The notes: generated by a model not told the origin, from the sequence alone. A DNA stretch of 64,000 nucleotides from Planctomycetota bacterium (GCA_014584395.1 JACTMY010000015.1:1-64000), one strand, 5' to 3'; shown: positions 18,991-28,061, counted from the first letter of the stretch. A program made the numbers and translations.

Positions 18991-19575
18991 ATGAAAACCG
19001 TTTTCACGACAGGCGAAGCCGCCAAAATCTGTAAAGTCAGTCAGCAGACGATTATTCGCTGCTTCGACAACGGACAGCTCAAGGGGTTCCGCGTGCCGGG
19101 CTCCCGCTTCCGCCGCATCCCCCGCGATGCCCTGTATCGCTTCATGCGCGATAATGGCATCCCCACCGACGCCCTGGAAAGCGGCAAGCGCAAGGTGCTC
19201 CTCGTCGATGACGACGTCGACCTGGTCGAAATGCTGACCAAGGTGCTGGAGGATGACGGCCGCTTCGAAGTCCGCGTGGCCAACAATGGTTTCGACGCGG
19301 GCATGATGGTCAAGGAATATCGGCCCGACCTGATCATTCTCGACGTCATGCTGCCGGACATCAACGGCAAGGAAGTGTGCCAGCGCGTCCGCTCCGACGA
19401 GACCCTCGACGACGTCCGCATCATCTGCATCAGCGGCATGATCGAGGACGACAAGATCTCCGAACTGCGGGACGCCGGCGCCAACGATTTCCTGCACAAG
19501 CCCTTTGAAATCGATGAGCTGATCAACCGCATGTGCGGCCAGCTCGAAATTGAAACCGTTTCCACGGCGGTGTAA
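18991..19575 (+). CDS. Excisionase-type HTH protein fused to a receiver domain
   Basis: Response regulator of 194 aa with reversed domain order. Residues 1-57 form an excisionase/MerR-like winged helix (FTTGEAAKICKVSQQTIIRCFDNGQL, quoted in part, then FRRIPRDALYRFM). Residues about 67-185 form a receiver domain with acidic pocket D73-D74, phosphoacceptor D118, S148 and K170. GAGGGTGG precedes the ATG at 18991. It is followed by a histidine kinase 173 bp downstream, which is the likely partner. Confidence 0.88.
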   Translation: MKTVFTTGEAAKICKVSQQTIIRCFDNGQLKGFRVPGSRFRRIPRDALYRFMRDNGIPTDALESGKRKVLLVDDDVDLVEMLTKVLEDDGRFEVRVANNGFDAGMMVKEYRPDLIILDVMLPDINGKEVCQRVRSDETLDDVRIICISGMIEDDKISELRDAGANDFLHKPFEIDELINRMCGQLEIETVSTAV

Positions 19576-19608
19576 ACGCGCCATGGCGAAGGTCATGATC
19601 GATCCGCT

Positions 19609-19634
19609 CGCTTGGAATCGTCCCATTCCAAGCG
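19609..19634 (+). repeat. Perfect 10-bp hairpin between regulator and kinase genes
   Basis: CGCTTGGAAT and ATTCCAAGCG around a 6-nt loop, followed by GGGCGGTTCGTTGTT. It may be a leaky terminator or processing hairpin that lowers kinase expression relative to the regulator. Confidence 0.5.
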
Positions 19635-19748
19635 GGCGGTTCGTTGTTCCATCTTCCACGACCTGCTCCGTCCGCTTCGTTTCGCCAAGCACCTCGATGG
19701 ATCGGAGTCGCGTCTTTCTCATCAGGCTTTGTTTGAACGGGGACGCGG

Positions 19749-21413
19749 GTGGATAACCTCGTTGGCCTGGATGCATCTGCCGCCCCGAGGCTGCTGCCTC
19801 CGTGTGCGGCGACGGTGATCGCCTTAGCGGAACGTTCCGCCAAGGAACCCCCGCCGCCGCTTCTGCCATTCCTGCGGCTCGATCCCGGCGCCTGGGCCAT
19901 GACGTTGCACCTGTGCGGCGACCTGGGTCCGCGCCGCTGGGAAATCCATCAATCCGCGCAACTCACGCAGCGTCTGCTCGAGGAATGGACCCGCCAGGCG
20001 GATCGCGGCCTGGCCCATTGGTCATCTCCTTATGCCCGAGCCTGTTATCAAGCGGCCCTCGCCTCGGCCCGCTTGGCGGAGCGTTTGGCCGGGCTGCTGC
20101 ATCTCGATGCCGACGAAGCCTATTCGCTGGGTCTCATGGCCTGGCTGGGACCCTTGGTCCAATCGCTCAATGCCCACGATCCCCGCTGGCAGGACGTCAA
20201 ACCAACCCTGCTGACGCGGCGTCTGGCCCGGCGGTGGAATTGGCCCGCCTGGCTCACCAAGGCCCTGCAAAAATGGGAATCCCTCTCCGCCGCAACGGAA
20301 TCCAACAGTCTGGAGAGCCGGCGCGGGTGGATGATCCAGGCGGCGATCGAAGCGGTGCGCACATGGTGCTCCTGGCCGGCGGATCGGCCCTGGCCTTTCC
20401 CGCATCGGGACGCGCTGGCCCGGCTGTCGCTCTCGAAGGACGTCGTCGCGCCGCTGCGCCACGAAGTGATGGACGCCACTCCGCCGGCGAGCGTCGGACC
20501 GGAAGCGGCTCCCTTGATCCATCGCGTGGTCGCCTGGATGTCCTCCCTGGACCCGCGCCGTTCGGACCTGCTGCTGGCCCGCTGCGAGGAGGAGATCGAT
20601 GAACTGCGTCAGCAGATGCAGGAATCGCGGCAGCAACAAGACGAACAGTTGCGGAACCTGAAACTCGCCGCCCTGGCGGAATTCGCCGCCGGCGCCAGCC
20701 ATGAGATCAACAATCCCCTGGCCGTCATCTCCGCCCAGGCCCAGCACCTGCTCAAAAGCGAGGAAGTTATCGAACGGGCCAAGGCCCTGGAGCGGATCAT
20801 CACGCAAGCCCGGCGGATTCACACGCTGCTGCGCGACGTCATGATGTTTGCCCGGCCGCCGGAACCGCGCTGGCGCACGCTCAAGCCGGAGCGCTTGATC
20901 CAGCAAGCCATGACCCAGCATCTGGAGCTGGCAGCGGCTCGGGAAGTGCGCGTGGAAGGCCCGCGCGGCCGATCCAAGGCGACCTTCCAAGGCGACCCGG
21001 ACTTGCTCGCGACCGCCTTGGGTTGTTTGTTGCGCAACGCCATCGAGGCCGCCCCTTCGGGTGGCTGGGTCCGCATCCAGACGGAGATGGCGGATCGGTC
21101 TCATCTCCTCTTCTTCGTGGAAGACAACGGCCCGGGTCTGCCGGACGCCATGCGCTGGCAATTATTTGACCCCTTCTTTTCGGGACGCTCCGCCGGCCGC
21201 GGCATCGGCATGGGCTTGCCCAAGGTGTGGCGGATCGCGGAACTCCATGGCGGCACCATCCAACTGGCCAGCACGGCCGGGCAGCCAACCCGGTTTGAGC
21301 TGCGCCTGCCCCTCAAGCCGGCTCAGGCCCAGGGCAAGGCCAAGGGAACCGGCGCCCTTCGAGCCAAGATGGCGGCACGCCACACGAAACCCCGGCGCCG
21401 CAAACGCTCCTGA
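19749..21413 (+). CDS. Soluble sensor histidine kinase with HDOD-like N-terminal half
   Basis: Protein of 554 aa starting at GTG. The N-terminal half (to about residue 280) is helical without membrane segments, and AYSLGLMAWLGPLVQ recalls the HDOD fold; this is tentative. A short coiled coil follows. The H box reads GASHEINNPLAV with the phospho-His near residue 318. The N box is LLRNAIEAAPSGG, and the G boxes are VEDNGPGLP and GRGIGMGLP. It is placed behind the HTH-receiver gene, so the pair forms a two-component system. No periplasmic sensor is seen, so the signal is intracellular. Confidence 0.85.
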   Translation: MDNLVGLDASAAPRLLPPCAATVIALAERSAKEPPPPLLPFLRLDPGAWAMTLHLCGDLGPRRWEIHQSAQLTQRLLEEWTRQADRGLAHWSSPYARACYQAALASARLAERLAGLLHLDADEAYSLGLMAWLGPLVQSLNAHDPRWQDVKPTLLTRRLARRWNWPAWLTKALQKWESLSAATESNSLESRRGWMIQAAIEAVRTWCSWPADRPWPFPHRDALARLSLSKDVVAPLRHEVMDATPPASVGPEAAPLIHRVVAWMSSLDPRRSDLLLARCEEEIDELRQQMQESRQQQDEQLRNLKLAALAEFAAGASHEINNPLAVISAQAQHLLKSEEVIERAKALERIITQARRIHTLLRDVMMFARPPEPRWRTLKPERLIQQAMTQHLELAAAREVRVEGPRGRSKATFQGDPDLLATALGCLLRNAIEAAPSGGWVRIQTEMADRSHLLFFVEDNGPGLPDAMRWQLFDPFFSGRSAGRGIGMGLPKVWRIAELHGGTIQLASTAGQPTRFELRLPLKPAQAQGKAKGTGALRAKMAARHTKPRRRKRS

Positions 21414-21494
21414 GTGCAGGGCTTCGCTCGAAGCCCCGCGACCCAATCTACCGGCCCTGAGCCGATGATCTCGCCTCTTCCCCTTCGTTTTGGC

Positions 21495-21525
21495 TTGACA
21501 CTGCAGGTTCAGATCGGGGTATAAT
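21495..21525 (+). promoter_or_regulatory. Sigma70-type promoter
   Basis: TTGACA and TATAAT, both consensus, are separated by 19 bp (slightly long). It lies about 57 bp before the ATG of the small gene at 21582. Confidence 0.6.
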
Positions 21526-21581
21526 TGGAATATCCTGCCAAACTTGAGGTTTGGGCTTCATCTACTTCGTATGGGTGCGTG

Positions 21582-21884
21582 ATGAAAAAGATCGAAAAAC
21601 CCACGAAACGATTGACCCTGCGCGAACACATCATTCATGCGGAAAAATGCACTCGCGATCTGATCGACCATACGCATGGCGAATTACTGAACGCCACTCA
21701 GGAGTTCCGCGATTTGACTCGGCCGGTGCGGCGCCGCAGCCATTATCCCACCCGTCTGGCCTTGCAGAACGCCCTCGGCAAATTGCGCGAGGCCGGGCAA
21801 GACGCCATGATACTGTGCGACTATCTGTTGGATGAGCTGAAGTTGATCTCCCAGGCGGCTCGGCGCGAATTGGACAACCGCTAG
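21582..21884 (+). CDS. Small hypothetical helical protein
   Basis: Protein of 100 aa, charged and probably all-helical, with no membrane segment or known motif. The start at 21582 (MKKIEKPTKR) follows GGGTGCGTG and a consensus promoter; the frame is open to 21525, which overlaps the -10 box and is therefore rejected. It has its own terminator and is convergent with the Ser/Thr kinase gene. Function unknown. Confidence 0.65.
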   Translation: MKKIEKPTKRLTLREHIIHAEKCTRDLIDHTHGELLNATQEFRDLTRPVRRRSHYPTRLALQNALGKLREAGQDAMILCDYLLDELKLISQAARRELDNR

Positions 21885-21932
21885 GCGCGCCCCTTCTGGT
21901 CCGCCTTCACCATGCCCTGTGCAAACGAGCCA

Positions 21933-21969
21933 ACCCGCGCCAACCCACGGCGCGGGTGCTTTTGTTTTT
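21933..21969 (+). terminator. Rho-independent terminator
   Basis: Arms ACCCGCGCC and GGCGCGGGT (9 bp, perfect) with a 7-nt loop, then CTTTTGTTTTT. It follows the small gene ending at 21884. Confidence 0.85.
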
Positions 21970-21978
21970 GCGGCAGGT

Positions 21979-23532
21979 TTAGGAGCGCGGCATCGACGTG
22001 GTGGGCGCCTGGGCATTGGATTGCGTGGAGGGCAGCACGATGCTGGAATCGCTCTTCGATTCGAGGCTTTGCAGCAAGCCGATCAGTTCTTCGTAATCTT
22101 GGAAGCGCGAATCGGGTTCCTTGGCCATCATCTTCATGACGATGTCGCTGAAAATCGGATCGAGCCCGGGGACCAAGTGATGCGGCGGGGTCAAGGGTTC
22201 CTTGCTGTGCTTGTACATCAATTCGATGCGCGTCTTGCCCTTGAAGGGCATCTCGCCGGTGATGGCGTGATAGAAGGTGGCCCCCAGGGAGTAGATGTCG
22301 GCTCGATGGTCGACGTCGGCCGAGGCCTGCGATTGTTCGGGCGACATGTAGGCCACGGTGCCGGCCAGGACCGCGGACGCCGCGGAGGCCGCATGGCGAT
22401 CCAGAATGCGCGATTGTGTCAGGGCCAGGCCCAGGTCAGCCAGTTTGACGCCGCCGTCCCGCGAAAGGAGAATGTTGGCAGGCTTGATGTCGCGATGAAC
22501 CAATCCCGTCTTGCTCCGCGCCGAAGCCAATCCCTCCGCCACCTTGCACATGACGCGCGAGGCCCGATCGGGACGCAACCGGCCGCAGTGAGCTAGCACG
22601 TCGCTCAAGCTCAACCCCTCGACGAACTCCATGACGAGGAAGGGATAATCGCTGGCTTCCTCGAAATCGAAGACGCGAACAATGTTGGGATGATTGAACA
22701 TCCCTAGGAGCATGGCTTCTTTTTTAAGCTGCTGATAAATGGTGTGATCGTCGTCGCTGGTCAGGGCGTCGCTGCAATCGAATTTAAGAAACTTGATCGC
22801 CACCGGAATTTGCAGGGTTTTATGCAAGGCCCGGTAAACGACCGCGGTGCCGCCGTGGCCGATCTGCTCCATGAGCAGGTATTTGCCCATGTCCATGCCC
22901 GATTCAGGCGGGCGGCGCTGTCCTGAACCGACGGCGGACGAGGAGCGCGACAAAACGCCGCTGGATGGATTCCTGGGCGTGGGCGGCGAACCGGCGCCGG
23001 GAGTGGAGGCCGGCGGTTTGATGATGCCCGAGGAGCGCGCATCCTTTTTCACGGGGGCGCTCGGCGGCGTGCTCGAAGCCACGGGCGCCGGCGGTGGCGA
23101 CAGGCGGATATCGGTGGTCGGCTGCCGCCTGGTTTGCGTCCGATTCGCCAGCCACTGCTTGATCTCGCTGATCCGCGATCCGGTAGGCGGCGCCTCCGCG
23201 CCAGCCGCATCCGAGGGGGGCATGATCGGGGGCACGATGTTCATCCGCTCGATCAAGCCGTTCTTGCGGGCAAAGTCGCGCAGCTTATGATGCCCCAGGT
23301 TGTTGAAAAACCGATCCAAGTCGTTGGTGTTGATCAACCCCTTGCGAAGCATTTCCATATTCTTCACCGCGTCCGGCACGAACACATTTTGCCGGATCAG
23401 GAAGTCGACAATCGATTCGCCCGGACGACCTTCGACTTGCCACCAAAGCCGCGAGGCCAAGGCATCCGCTTCCGTGAGCAGCGGGTGGCTGCGCAGGACT
23501 TTCAGGAGTATGGGGTCGAAATCTTCCACCAC
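21979..23532 (-). CDS. Ser/Thr protein kinase (Hanks type), soluble
   Basis: Kinase of 517 aa. About residues 1-110 form a helical N-terminal domain not recognised, followed by a Pro/Ser-rich linker. The kinase domain covers about 217-495. It has a Gly loop GHGGTAVVY, VAIK lysine, HRDIKPANIL catalytic loop, DLG in place of DFG, and YMSPEQ activation-segment end. No membrane helix is found, unlike many bacterial kinases of this class. Substrates are unknown. Confidence 0.93.
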   Translation of the reverse strand: MVEDFDPILLKVLRSHPLLTEADALASRLWWQVEGRPGESIVDFLIRQNVFVPDAVKNMEMLRKGLINTNDLDRFFNNLGHHKLRDFARKNGLIERMNIVPPIMPPSDAAGAEAPPTGSRISEIKQWLANRTQTRRQPTTDIRLSPPPAPVASSTPPSAPVKKDARSSGIIKPPASTPGAGSPPTPRNPSSGVLSRSSSAVGSGQRRPPESGMDMGKYLLMEQIGHGGTAVVYRALHKTLQIPVAIKFLKFDCSDALTSDDDHTIYQQLKKEAMLLGMFNHPNIVRVFDFEEASDYPFLVMEFVEGLSLSDVLAHCGRLRPDRASRVMCKVAEGLASARSKTGLVHRDIKPANILLSRDGGVKLADLGLALTQSRILDRHAASAASAVLAGTVAYMSPEQSQASADVDHRADIYSLGATFYHAITGEMPFKGKTRIELMYKHSKEPLTPPHHLVPGLDPIFSDIVMKMMAKEPDSRFQDYEELIGLLQSLESKSDSSIVLPSTQSNAQAPTTSMPRS

Positions 23533-23808
23533 GAGCCTCGAAGAAAATGATAGGCCGTTGAAGCATCATTCCATGAAGGGAACGGGGGCGAGTCGCACAC
23601 TATTCCATCTTGTTAATGTTGGGGCATCCCTTCTCTAAAGTCAAACGGGATTCTTGTGTTTTACTCGGTGATTTAGCAAGATTTTCGTTTCTCCGAGGAT
23701 ACAACTATGCCAATGGTTTAATTCATTGCCCGGAGTAAAATTTATCAGCGACTTTCCGTCGTTTGGTTGGCTTCTGACCTCTCAAACCCTCCCTTTGAAA
23801 GGCCAACG

Positions 23809-24435
23809 ATGTCGCGAACCGGAATGATTCTTTGCGGCGGGCGCAGTCAACGCATGGGTCAGGACAAGGCGTTGCTGCCGCTGGGACCGCGGACCATGCT
23901 GGAAACTTTGCTCGATCGCTTGACTCAATGCGTCGATCACGTGATGGTCGTGGCCGGGCCGGCGCAAACGTTGCCAGCCTTGCCGCCAACCGTTCAGATT
24001 GTCCGCGATGAAGTTCCAGGCCAAGGCCCTCTCGTGGCCCTGGCGCGCGGCATGAACCACCTCGCGCCGGAATCCGACCGCATCCTTCTTTGCGGCGTCG
24101 ATGCGCCTTTGCTTCAACCCCGCCTCGGTCGATGGCTGATGGATCAATTGGATGAAGCCCCTTCCGGCCTTAGCTTCGGGGCTTGCGTCCTGTGGAATGA
24201 ACTGCGCTGGCATCCCCTGCCCGCGGCTTATCACACGCGTCTTCTGCCAACGCTGCAAGACCTGCTCGCCCGGGATGAACAGAGCCTGGCCCGCCTCCTC
24301 GAATCGGTTCAGGTCCGCGTCTGCTCTCCCGATGACATTGAAGCAAGGGACCCGCAGCGACTCAGCTACCTCAGCGCGAATACTCCCGAAGAATACGAGC
24401 AACTCAAGCAAGCCTGGGCAGCCAGCGCAGCGTGA
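23809..24435 (+). CDS. mobA: Molybdenum cofactor guanylyltransferase
   Basis: MobA (208 aa) transfers GMP from GTP to Mo-molybdopterin, giving the guanine dinucleotide cofactor. The diagnostic N-terminal loop ILCGGRSQRMGQDKALL is present, followed by a QIVRDEVPGQGPLVAL block and a CGVDAPLL metal-binding block. The start at 23809 has GAAAGG at a normal distance. No other moa/mob genes are adjacent. Related nucleotidyltransferases could be confused with it, but the GGxSxRMGxDKA loop is specific enough for good confidence. Confidence 0.85.
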   Translation: MSRTGMILCGGRSQRMGQDKALLPLGPRTMLETLLDRLTQCVDHVMVVAGPAQTLPALPPTVQIVRDEVPGQGPLVALARGMNHLAPESDRILLCGVDAPLLQPRLGRWLMDQLDEAPSGLSFGACVLWNELRWHPLPAAYHTRLLPTLQDLLARDEQSLARLLESVQVRVCSPDDIEARDPQRLSYLSANTPEEYEQLKQAWAASAA

Positions 24436-24447
24436 TGCCGGCAGGCT

Positions 24448-25008
24448 TCATACTTCACCTTCCACCGCAGGTCCGCGCAGGCTGTCCGCCGCCCGTTTGA
24501 CCTCTTCCAGAACCACCTCATTCTTCAGAATCACCCGATATTCCACCCAGAAAACCCAGCCATTGACAAACAGCACCATGACGGCCAAGAGGGCATGCGC
24601 GATCGGCCACCAGCCATGGGGGTCGGTTTGCGAGCCTGCCCCTGTCACCGCGGCCAGGATCGACATGGCCATGGCCATGAGCAGATAGCGGTTGATCTCC
24701 ACCTTGAATTGCCGCGTCATTTTGGGCCAGCCCTCGCTCGGCAAGGAATACGCCGCGGCGACTTCCTTGACCCATTTACCCGTCCCGAGCAGATAGGTAA
24801 ACACCAGGCAGTGGACGAAGAGGTTGAAGAGCACCGCCACCAAGGCGATGATCATGTGCCAGGTGAACCAGGTTGCCTTGAGCGGTTGATCCAACTGCGG
24901 CGGCACCATGCCCTGGGCCCGTTCGTTCAGGACGCCGATGCCCAGGAAGAAAGCCGTCAGCAAGAGCACACTGCTCAGGGTGGCGAAGATGAGAAAATAG
25001 CGTTTCAT
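24448..25008 (-). CDS. Four-helix hypothetical membrane protein
   Basis: Protein of 186 aa with four predicted membrane segments at about residues 4-26, 48-74, 108-125 and 137-160. His and Trp residues sit near the membrane edges (TWHMIIAL, VHCLVF, HGWWPIAHAL). Such histidines could bind haem or metal, but this is speculation. It is convergent with mobA (12 bp between stops). Family not recognised. Confidence 0.7.
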   Translation of the reverse strand: MKRYFLIFATLSSVLLLTAFFLGIGVLNERAQGMVPPQLDQPLKATWFTWHMIIALVAVLFNLFVHCLVFTYLLGTGKWVKEVAAAYSLPSEGWPKMTRQFKVEINRYLLMAMAMSILAAVTGAGSQTDPHGWWPIAHALLAVMVLFVNGWVFWVEYRVILKNEVVLEEVKRAADSLRGPAVEGEV

Positions 25009-25389
25009 GATGCCATCGTGGAGAGGGTGGAGCGCGTGGTTGAGCCAGGGGATATCCTAGGTTTGCCGAACCTTTTCGTCCTTGAATAATCGGACAAGGC
25101 GAGCAGCACGCGGCTGGCCTGAGCTGGGCCGCAGCGCTAACTGGCTCGATGGCCATTTTGTGTTTGGCTAAGTTGACGGGGTTGGCGCATGGGTCATGTC
25201 AAGTCCTTGGTTCATGGCGAGCAAGGCAAAGGATCGCGACAACGGCGCGAGGGTAAAACAGTTTTTGGATCAGGCGACAGCCGCGCCGGTTTTTCCGATT
25301 TGCCGAATCAAGACTTGAACCCCGTCCAGCGATGGAGCAGAATAGGTTCCATTCCTCCCACCTCTTCACCTTCCCTTCAGGGCCGCCCC

Positions 25390-26139
25390 ATGTTCACCTT
25401 CCATCCCCCCGTCGTGCACGAAATCGCTCCCGATGTCTTTCGCATCTCCATGTTTGCCCGCGACATTCAACTGCAATTCAATTTCTTTCTGATCCGCGAC
25501 GATCAGCCCCTGCTGTTCACTACGGGTTATCGCGCCACGTTTCCCATGCTGCGTGAAGCGGTTGCCGCGTTGCTCGATCCTGCCCGGATTCGCTGGATTG
25601 CTTTTAGCCATTTCGAGTCGGATGAATGTGGAGCGCTCAATCTTTGGCTCGAAGCGGCCCCCCATGCCGAACCGGTCTGCAGCTTCGTTTCCGCTGCGGT
25701 CAACGTCAATGACTTTGCCATCCGTCCGCCGCGCGGCTTGATGGATGGCGATCGCCTCGACACGGGGCGCCATCGGTTCCGCTTTTGTTCGACGGCGCAA
25801 TTGCCCCACGGATGGGACGCAGGCCTGCTCTTTGAAGAAAAAACCAAAACGTTGTTCTGCTCGGACCTGTTTCATCAGGAAGGCGACGTCGAAGCGCTGA
25901 CCGAGGCCGATTTATCGGATCGCGTTCGCGCCGCGATGAGCCGCATGCAGGCCAGTCCGCTGGCCAATTACATCCCCTATACGCCGCGAACCGAGATCAT
26001 CCTGCGGCAATTGGCGGCCTTGAACCCCCAAACCTTGGCCATCATGCACGGTTCGAGCTTCTCGGGCGATGGCGGACAAGCGTTGCATCAACTCGCGGGC
26101 TTAATGCGCGACGTTCTCGCCGGCCCTGCCTCGCCATGA
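25390..26139 (+). CDS. Metallo-beta-lactamase-fold protein of the di-iron (ODP/flavodiiron) type
   Basis: Protein of 249 aa with the MBL fold. Instead of HxHxDH it has HFESDE (HxExDE), the ligand set of the oxygen-binding di-iron and flavodiiron proteins. Other ligands appear in order: His in QLPHGWD, Asp in CSDLF and His in IMHGSS. No flavodoxin domain follows, so this is a stand-alone catalytic domain. Possible roles are O2 or NO sensing or reduction, by analogy only. The start at 25390 is the first ATG giving a sensible N-terminus; the upstream frame to 25189 looks non-coding. Confidence 0.82.
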   Translation: MFTFHPPVVHEIAPDVFRISMFARDIQLQFNFFLIRDDQPLLFTTGYRATFPMLREAVAALLDPARIRWIAFSHFESDECGALNLWLEAAPHAEPVCSFVSAAVNVNDFAIRPPRGLMDGDRLDTGRHRFRFCSTAQLPHGWDAGLLFEEKTKTLFCSDLFHQEGDVEALTEADLSDRVRAAMSRMQASPLANYIPYTPRTEIILRQLAALNPQTLAIMHGSSFSGDGGQALHQLAGLMRDVLAGPASP

Positions 26140-26170
26140 TGCGGCTGCCCTCCTCTTCGAGCGGCAGCAG

Positions 26171-26195
26171 CGCCGGCCGCGGCGGTTTTCTTGAA
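26171..26195 (+). terminator. Probable terminator of the MBL-fold gene
   Basis: Short GC stem CGCCG / CGGCG with a 4-nt loop followed by GTTTTCTT. Confidence 0.45.
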
Positions 26196-26306
26196 CCTGA
26201 TTTTCTTGCGTCGCCGTGCAGCCCATTATAACTTTATGTGATAAACACGCTTTGATGCCCATGTGTCTCCTGGCTTCCCCAACCGCTGCTCAAAGGATCT
26301 TCACCG

Positions 26307-27266
26307 ATGTCGCGAGCCTTGAATCAACGCTTTACCGCGGGAGCGAATGGCCTGACCAATTTTCTGCATCGCCGACCCATGCTGGTTGAAGTCCAGGACG
26401 TCGAGACGGAACGGCGCTTCAACCCCATGACCCAGACGGAAGTGCCGATCCGCACGGGTCTGGCGGAACTCTTGGCAACGTCGCATCAGGCCTCCAGGAA
26501 CAACGCGGTGCGCACCTTGGCCGCGCAGGTGATGTATTGCGATTTCGAATTGTACGACGTGATCAACCAAGCTCAGGGCACGCCCCGGAGCCGGCCGCGG
26601 CTGGTCTGTCCGCAGATCGATTTCACGCCGGGCGTGGACAAGATTCCCATGTATTATCTGCCTTGGAAGGAAGATGCGCGCTTTTCCATGAAGCTGGGCA
26701 AAAAGGCTGACTATTTCATGACCGCGGGCATGCATGGCTGCAAATTTGAAGTGAACTACGATCCCCATTCCAAGGACACCATCGTCTCCCATACCAACAT
26801 CCAGCCCCAAGCGACTCCCGTCGGTCAAGGCAACGTCTTTGTGCAAGAGCACGTTCGCCAGGGATTGGAGCAACTCACCGAAGACGACGTCTTCTCCAAC
26901 CAATGCCCCCACGTGCTGACCTTCGGCAAACTCTCCTATTTCTGGGACGCCATCCGCGAATCGGGACGGGTTCATCAACACATGATGCACCTGGGCGTGG
27001 GCGTCGACGAGATCGAGGAAGCTTCCCCCAGCGCGTATCAAGCCAACGTGGTGGGGAAACGCACGGGGGACAATTGGACCTTTTACTACCAGCTCACGCT
27101 CATGGTCCGCTGCAGTCTGAAGGAAAAGGTCAAGAAGAAGAAATGGCTGGGCATGCGAACGGTGTGGAAGGAAGAGCGCAAGCAAGCAGTCATCGACGTG
27201 GTCGTGGCCGTGAAGAAAATTTGGCCCGGCGACATTGCCGACGTCCCGCTGGGCACGGATGGCTGA
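26307..27266 (+). CDS. Hypothetical protein of 319 aa
   Basis: A soluble protein without signal peptide or membrane helix. The start has AAGGATC 7-8 nt upstream. The sequence has several Cys and His residues (MYCDFELYD, GMHGCKFEVNYD, ECCHVL-like NQCPHVLTF) and a Lys-rich stretch near residue 272 (KEKVKKKKWLG). The codon pattern matches the neighbours. I do not recognise the family. It stands alone between two terminators, so it is probably monocistronic. Confidence 0.75.
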   Translation: MSRALNQRFTAGANGLTNFLHRRPMLVEVQDVETERRFNPMTQTEVPIRTGLAELLATSHQASRNNAVRTLAAQVMYCDFELYDVINQAQGTPRSRPRLVCPQIDFTPGVDKIPMYYLPWKEDARFSMKLGKKADYFMTAGMHGCKFEVNYDPHSKDTIVSHTNIQPQATPVGQGNVFVQEHVRQGLEQLTEDDVFSNQCPHVLTFGKLSYFWDAIRESGRVHQHMMHLGVGVDEIEEASPSAYQANVVGKRTGDNWTFYYQLTLMVRCSLKEKVKKKKWLGMRTVWKEERKQAVIDVVVAVKKIWPGDIADVPLGTDG

Positions 27267-27280
27267 ACCCTGCTGGCCAA

Positions 27281-27311
27281 AAAATGCGGCCCCCGGGATT
27301 GCCCCGGGGGC
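27281..27311 (-). terminator. Terminator of spoVG
   Basis: Arms GCCCCCGGG and CCCGGGGGC, loop of 5 nt (27289-27311). On the minus strand it is followed by CGCATTTTTT. It lies between the convergent 319-aa gene and spoVG. Confidence 0.75.
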
Positions 27312-27357
27312 TTGGCGTATGGCTTATCGGTCATGAGACCGTTCCGGTCCACTCGGA

Positions 27358-27963
27358 TTATTCAAACACGCCCGCGCCGAAGCCGCGCGGCGGCGCGTCG
27401 TTGCGGGCCGCGGGTTGCTGCACCGACTGCCGGGGGCTGGCCGAGGGGCGCGGTTCGTGAGCGGCGTGCTTGCGGATCGCGTCGGCGGCCCGCACCGGCA
27501 CGTTCGGGAGGGCGTCGAAGTTTTCGTCGAAATCCCCGGCGTCGATCTCGTCATAGCGGCTGATGTAGCCGGGCATTTTCGCGCGCTCCACTTCTTCTTG
27601 ATAGCTGCGCAGGATGGCCCCTTGGATGAACTCGCGGGCCGCGGAGTTGATCGGATGGGCCACGTCGGCGTGCAGCTTGGCTCGCCCCTCCACGTCGCGG
27701 GGCGCCCGATCTTCGTTGAGCCGGGTGCCGCAGTGATTGCAAAAGCGCGACCGCAAATGATTCTTGCAGCCGCACGTGGCGCAGCGGTCGGTCAGCTTGC
27801 GGCTCGGCATGGCGACAAAGCACCCCTTGGTGCCCTCGATGATCTTCAGGTCGCGGACGACAAACATATTGCTGAACGTCACCGAGCAGAAGGCAAGGAG
27901 CCGTTCGTTGCGGCTGTCTTTGATGTCATCCATGAGCTTGATGCGGATTTCACTGATCTCCAC
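27358..27963 (-). CDS. spoVG: SpoVG-family regulator with inserted zinc ribbon
   Basis: Protein of 201 aa, twice the usual SpoVG length of about 90-100. Residues 1-56 carry the SpoVG fold (EISEIRIKLM, LLAFCSVTFSNMFVVRDLKI in part, IEGTKGCFVAMPSRK). Residues 61-78 are CATC-x10-CNHC, a four-cysteine zinc ribbon. The SpoVG ending DVAHPINSAAREFIQGAI resumes at about 100. A disordered Pro/Ala-rich tail follows. The start is GTG at 27963 with AAGGAG 7 nt upstream; it begins exactly where SpoVG homologues begin, so the open frame to 28041 is rejected. SpoVG proteins bind DNA or RNA and act as global regulators in Firmicutes. ispE lies directly upstream. Confidence 0.9.
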   Translation of the reverse strand: MEISEIRIKLMDDIKDSRNERLLAFCSVTFSNMFVVRDLKIIEGTKGCFVAMPSRKLTDRCATCGCKNHLRSRFCNHCGTRLNEDRAPRDVEGRAKLHADVAHPINSAAREFIQGAILRSYQEEVERAKMPGYISRYDEIDAGDFDENFDALPNVPVRAADAIRKHAAHEPRPSASPRQSVQQPAARNDAPPRGFGAGVFE

Positions 27964-28061
27964 GGCTGTTCTCCTTGTTATCAGCCACTTCCCTGAGAGA
28001 GCAACTCTTCGCGGATCCCGCCAGACCCTTGGTCGGCTCATGGCAGGGGCCGGTCATGGGG

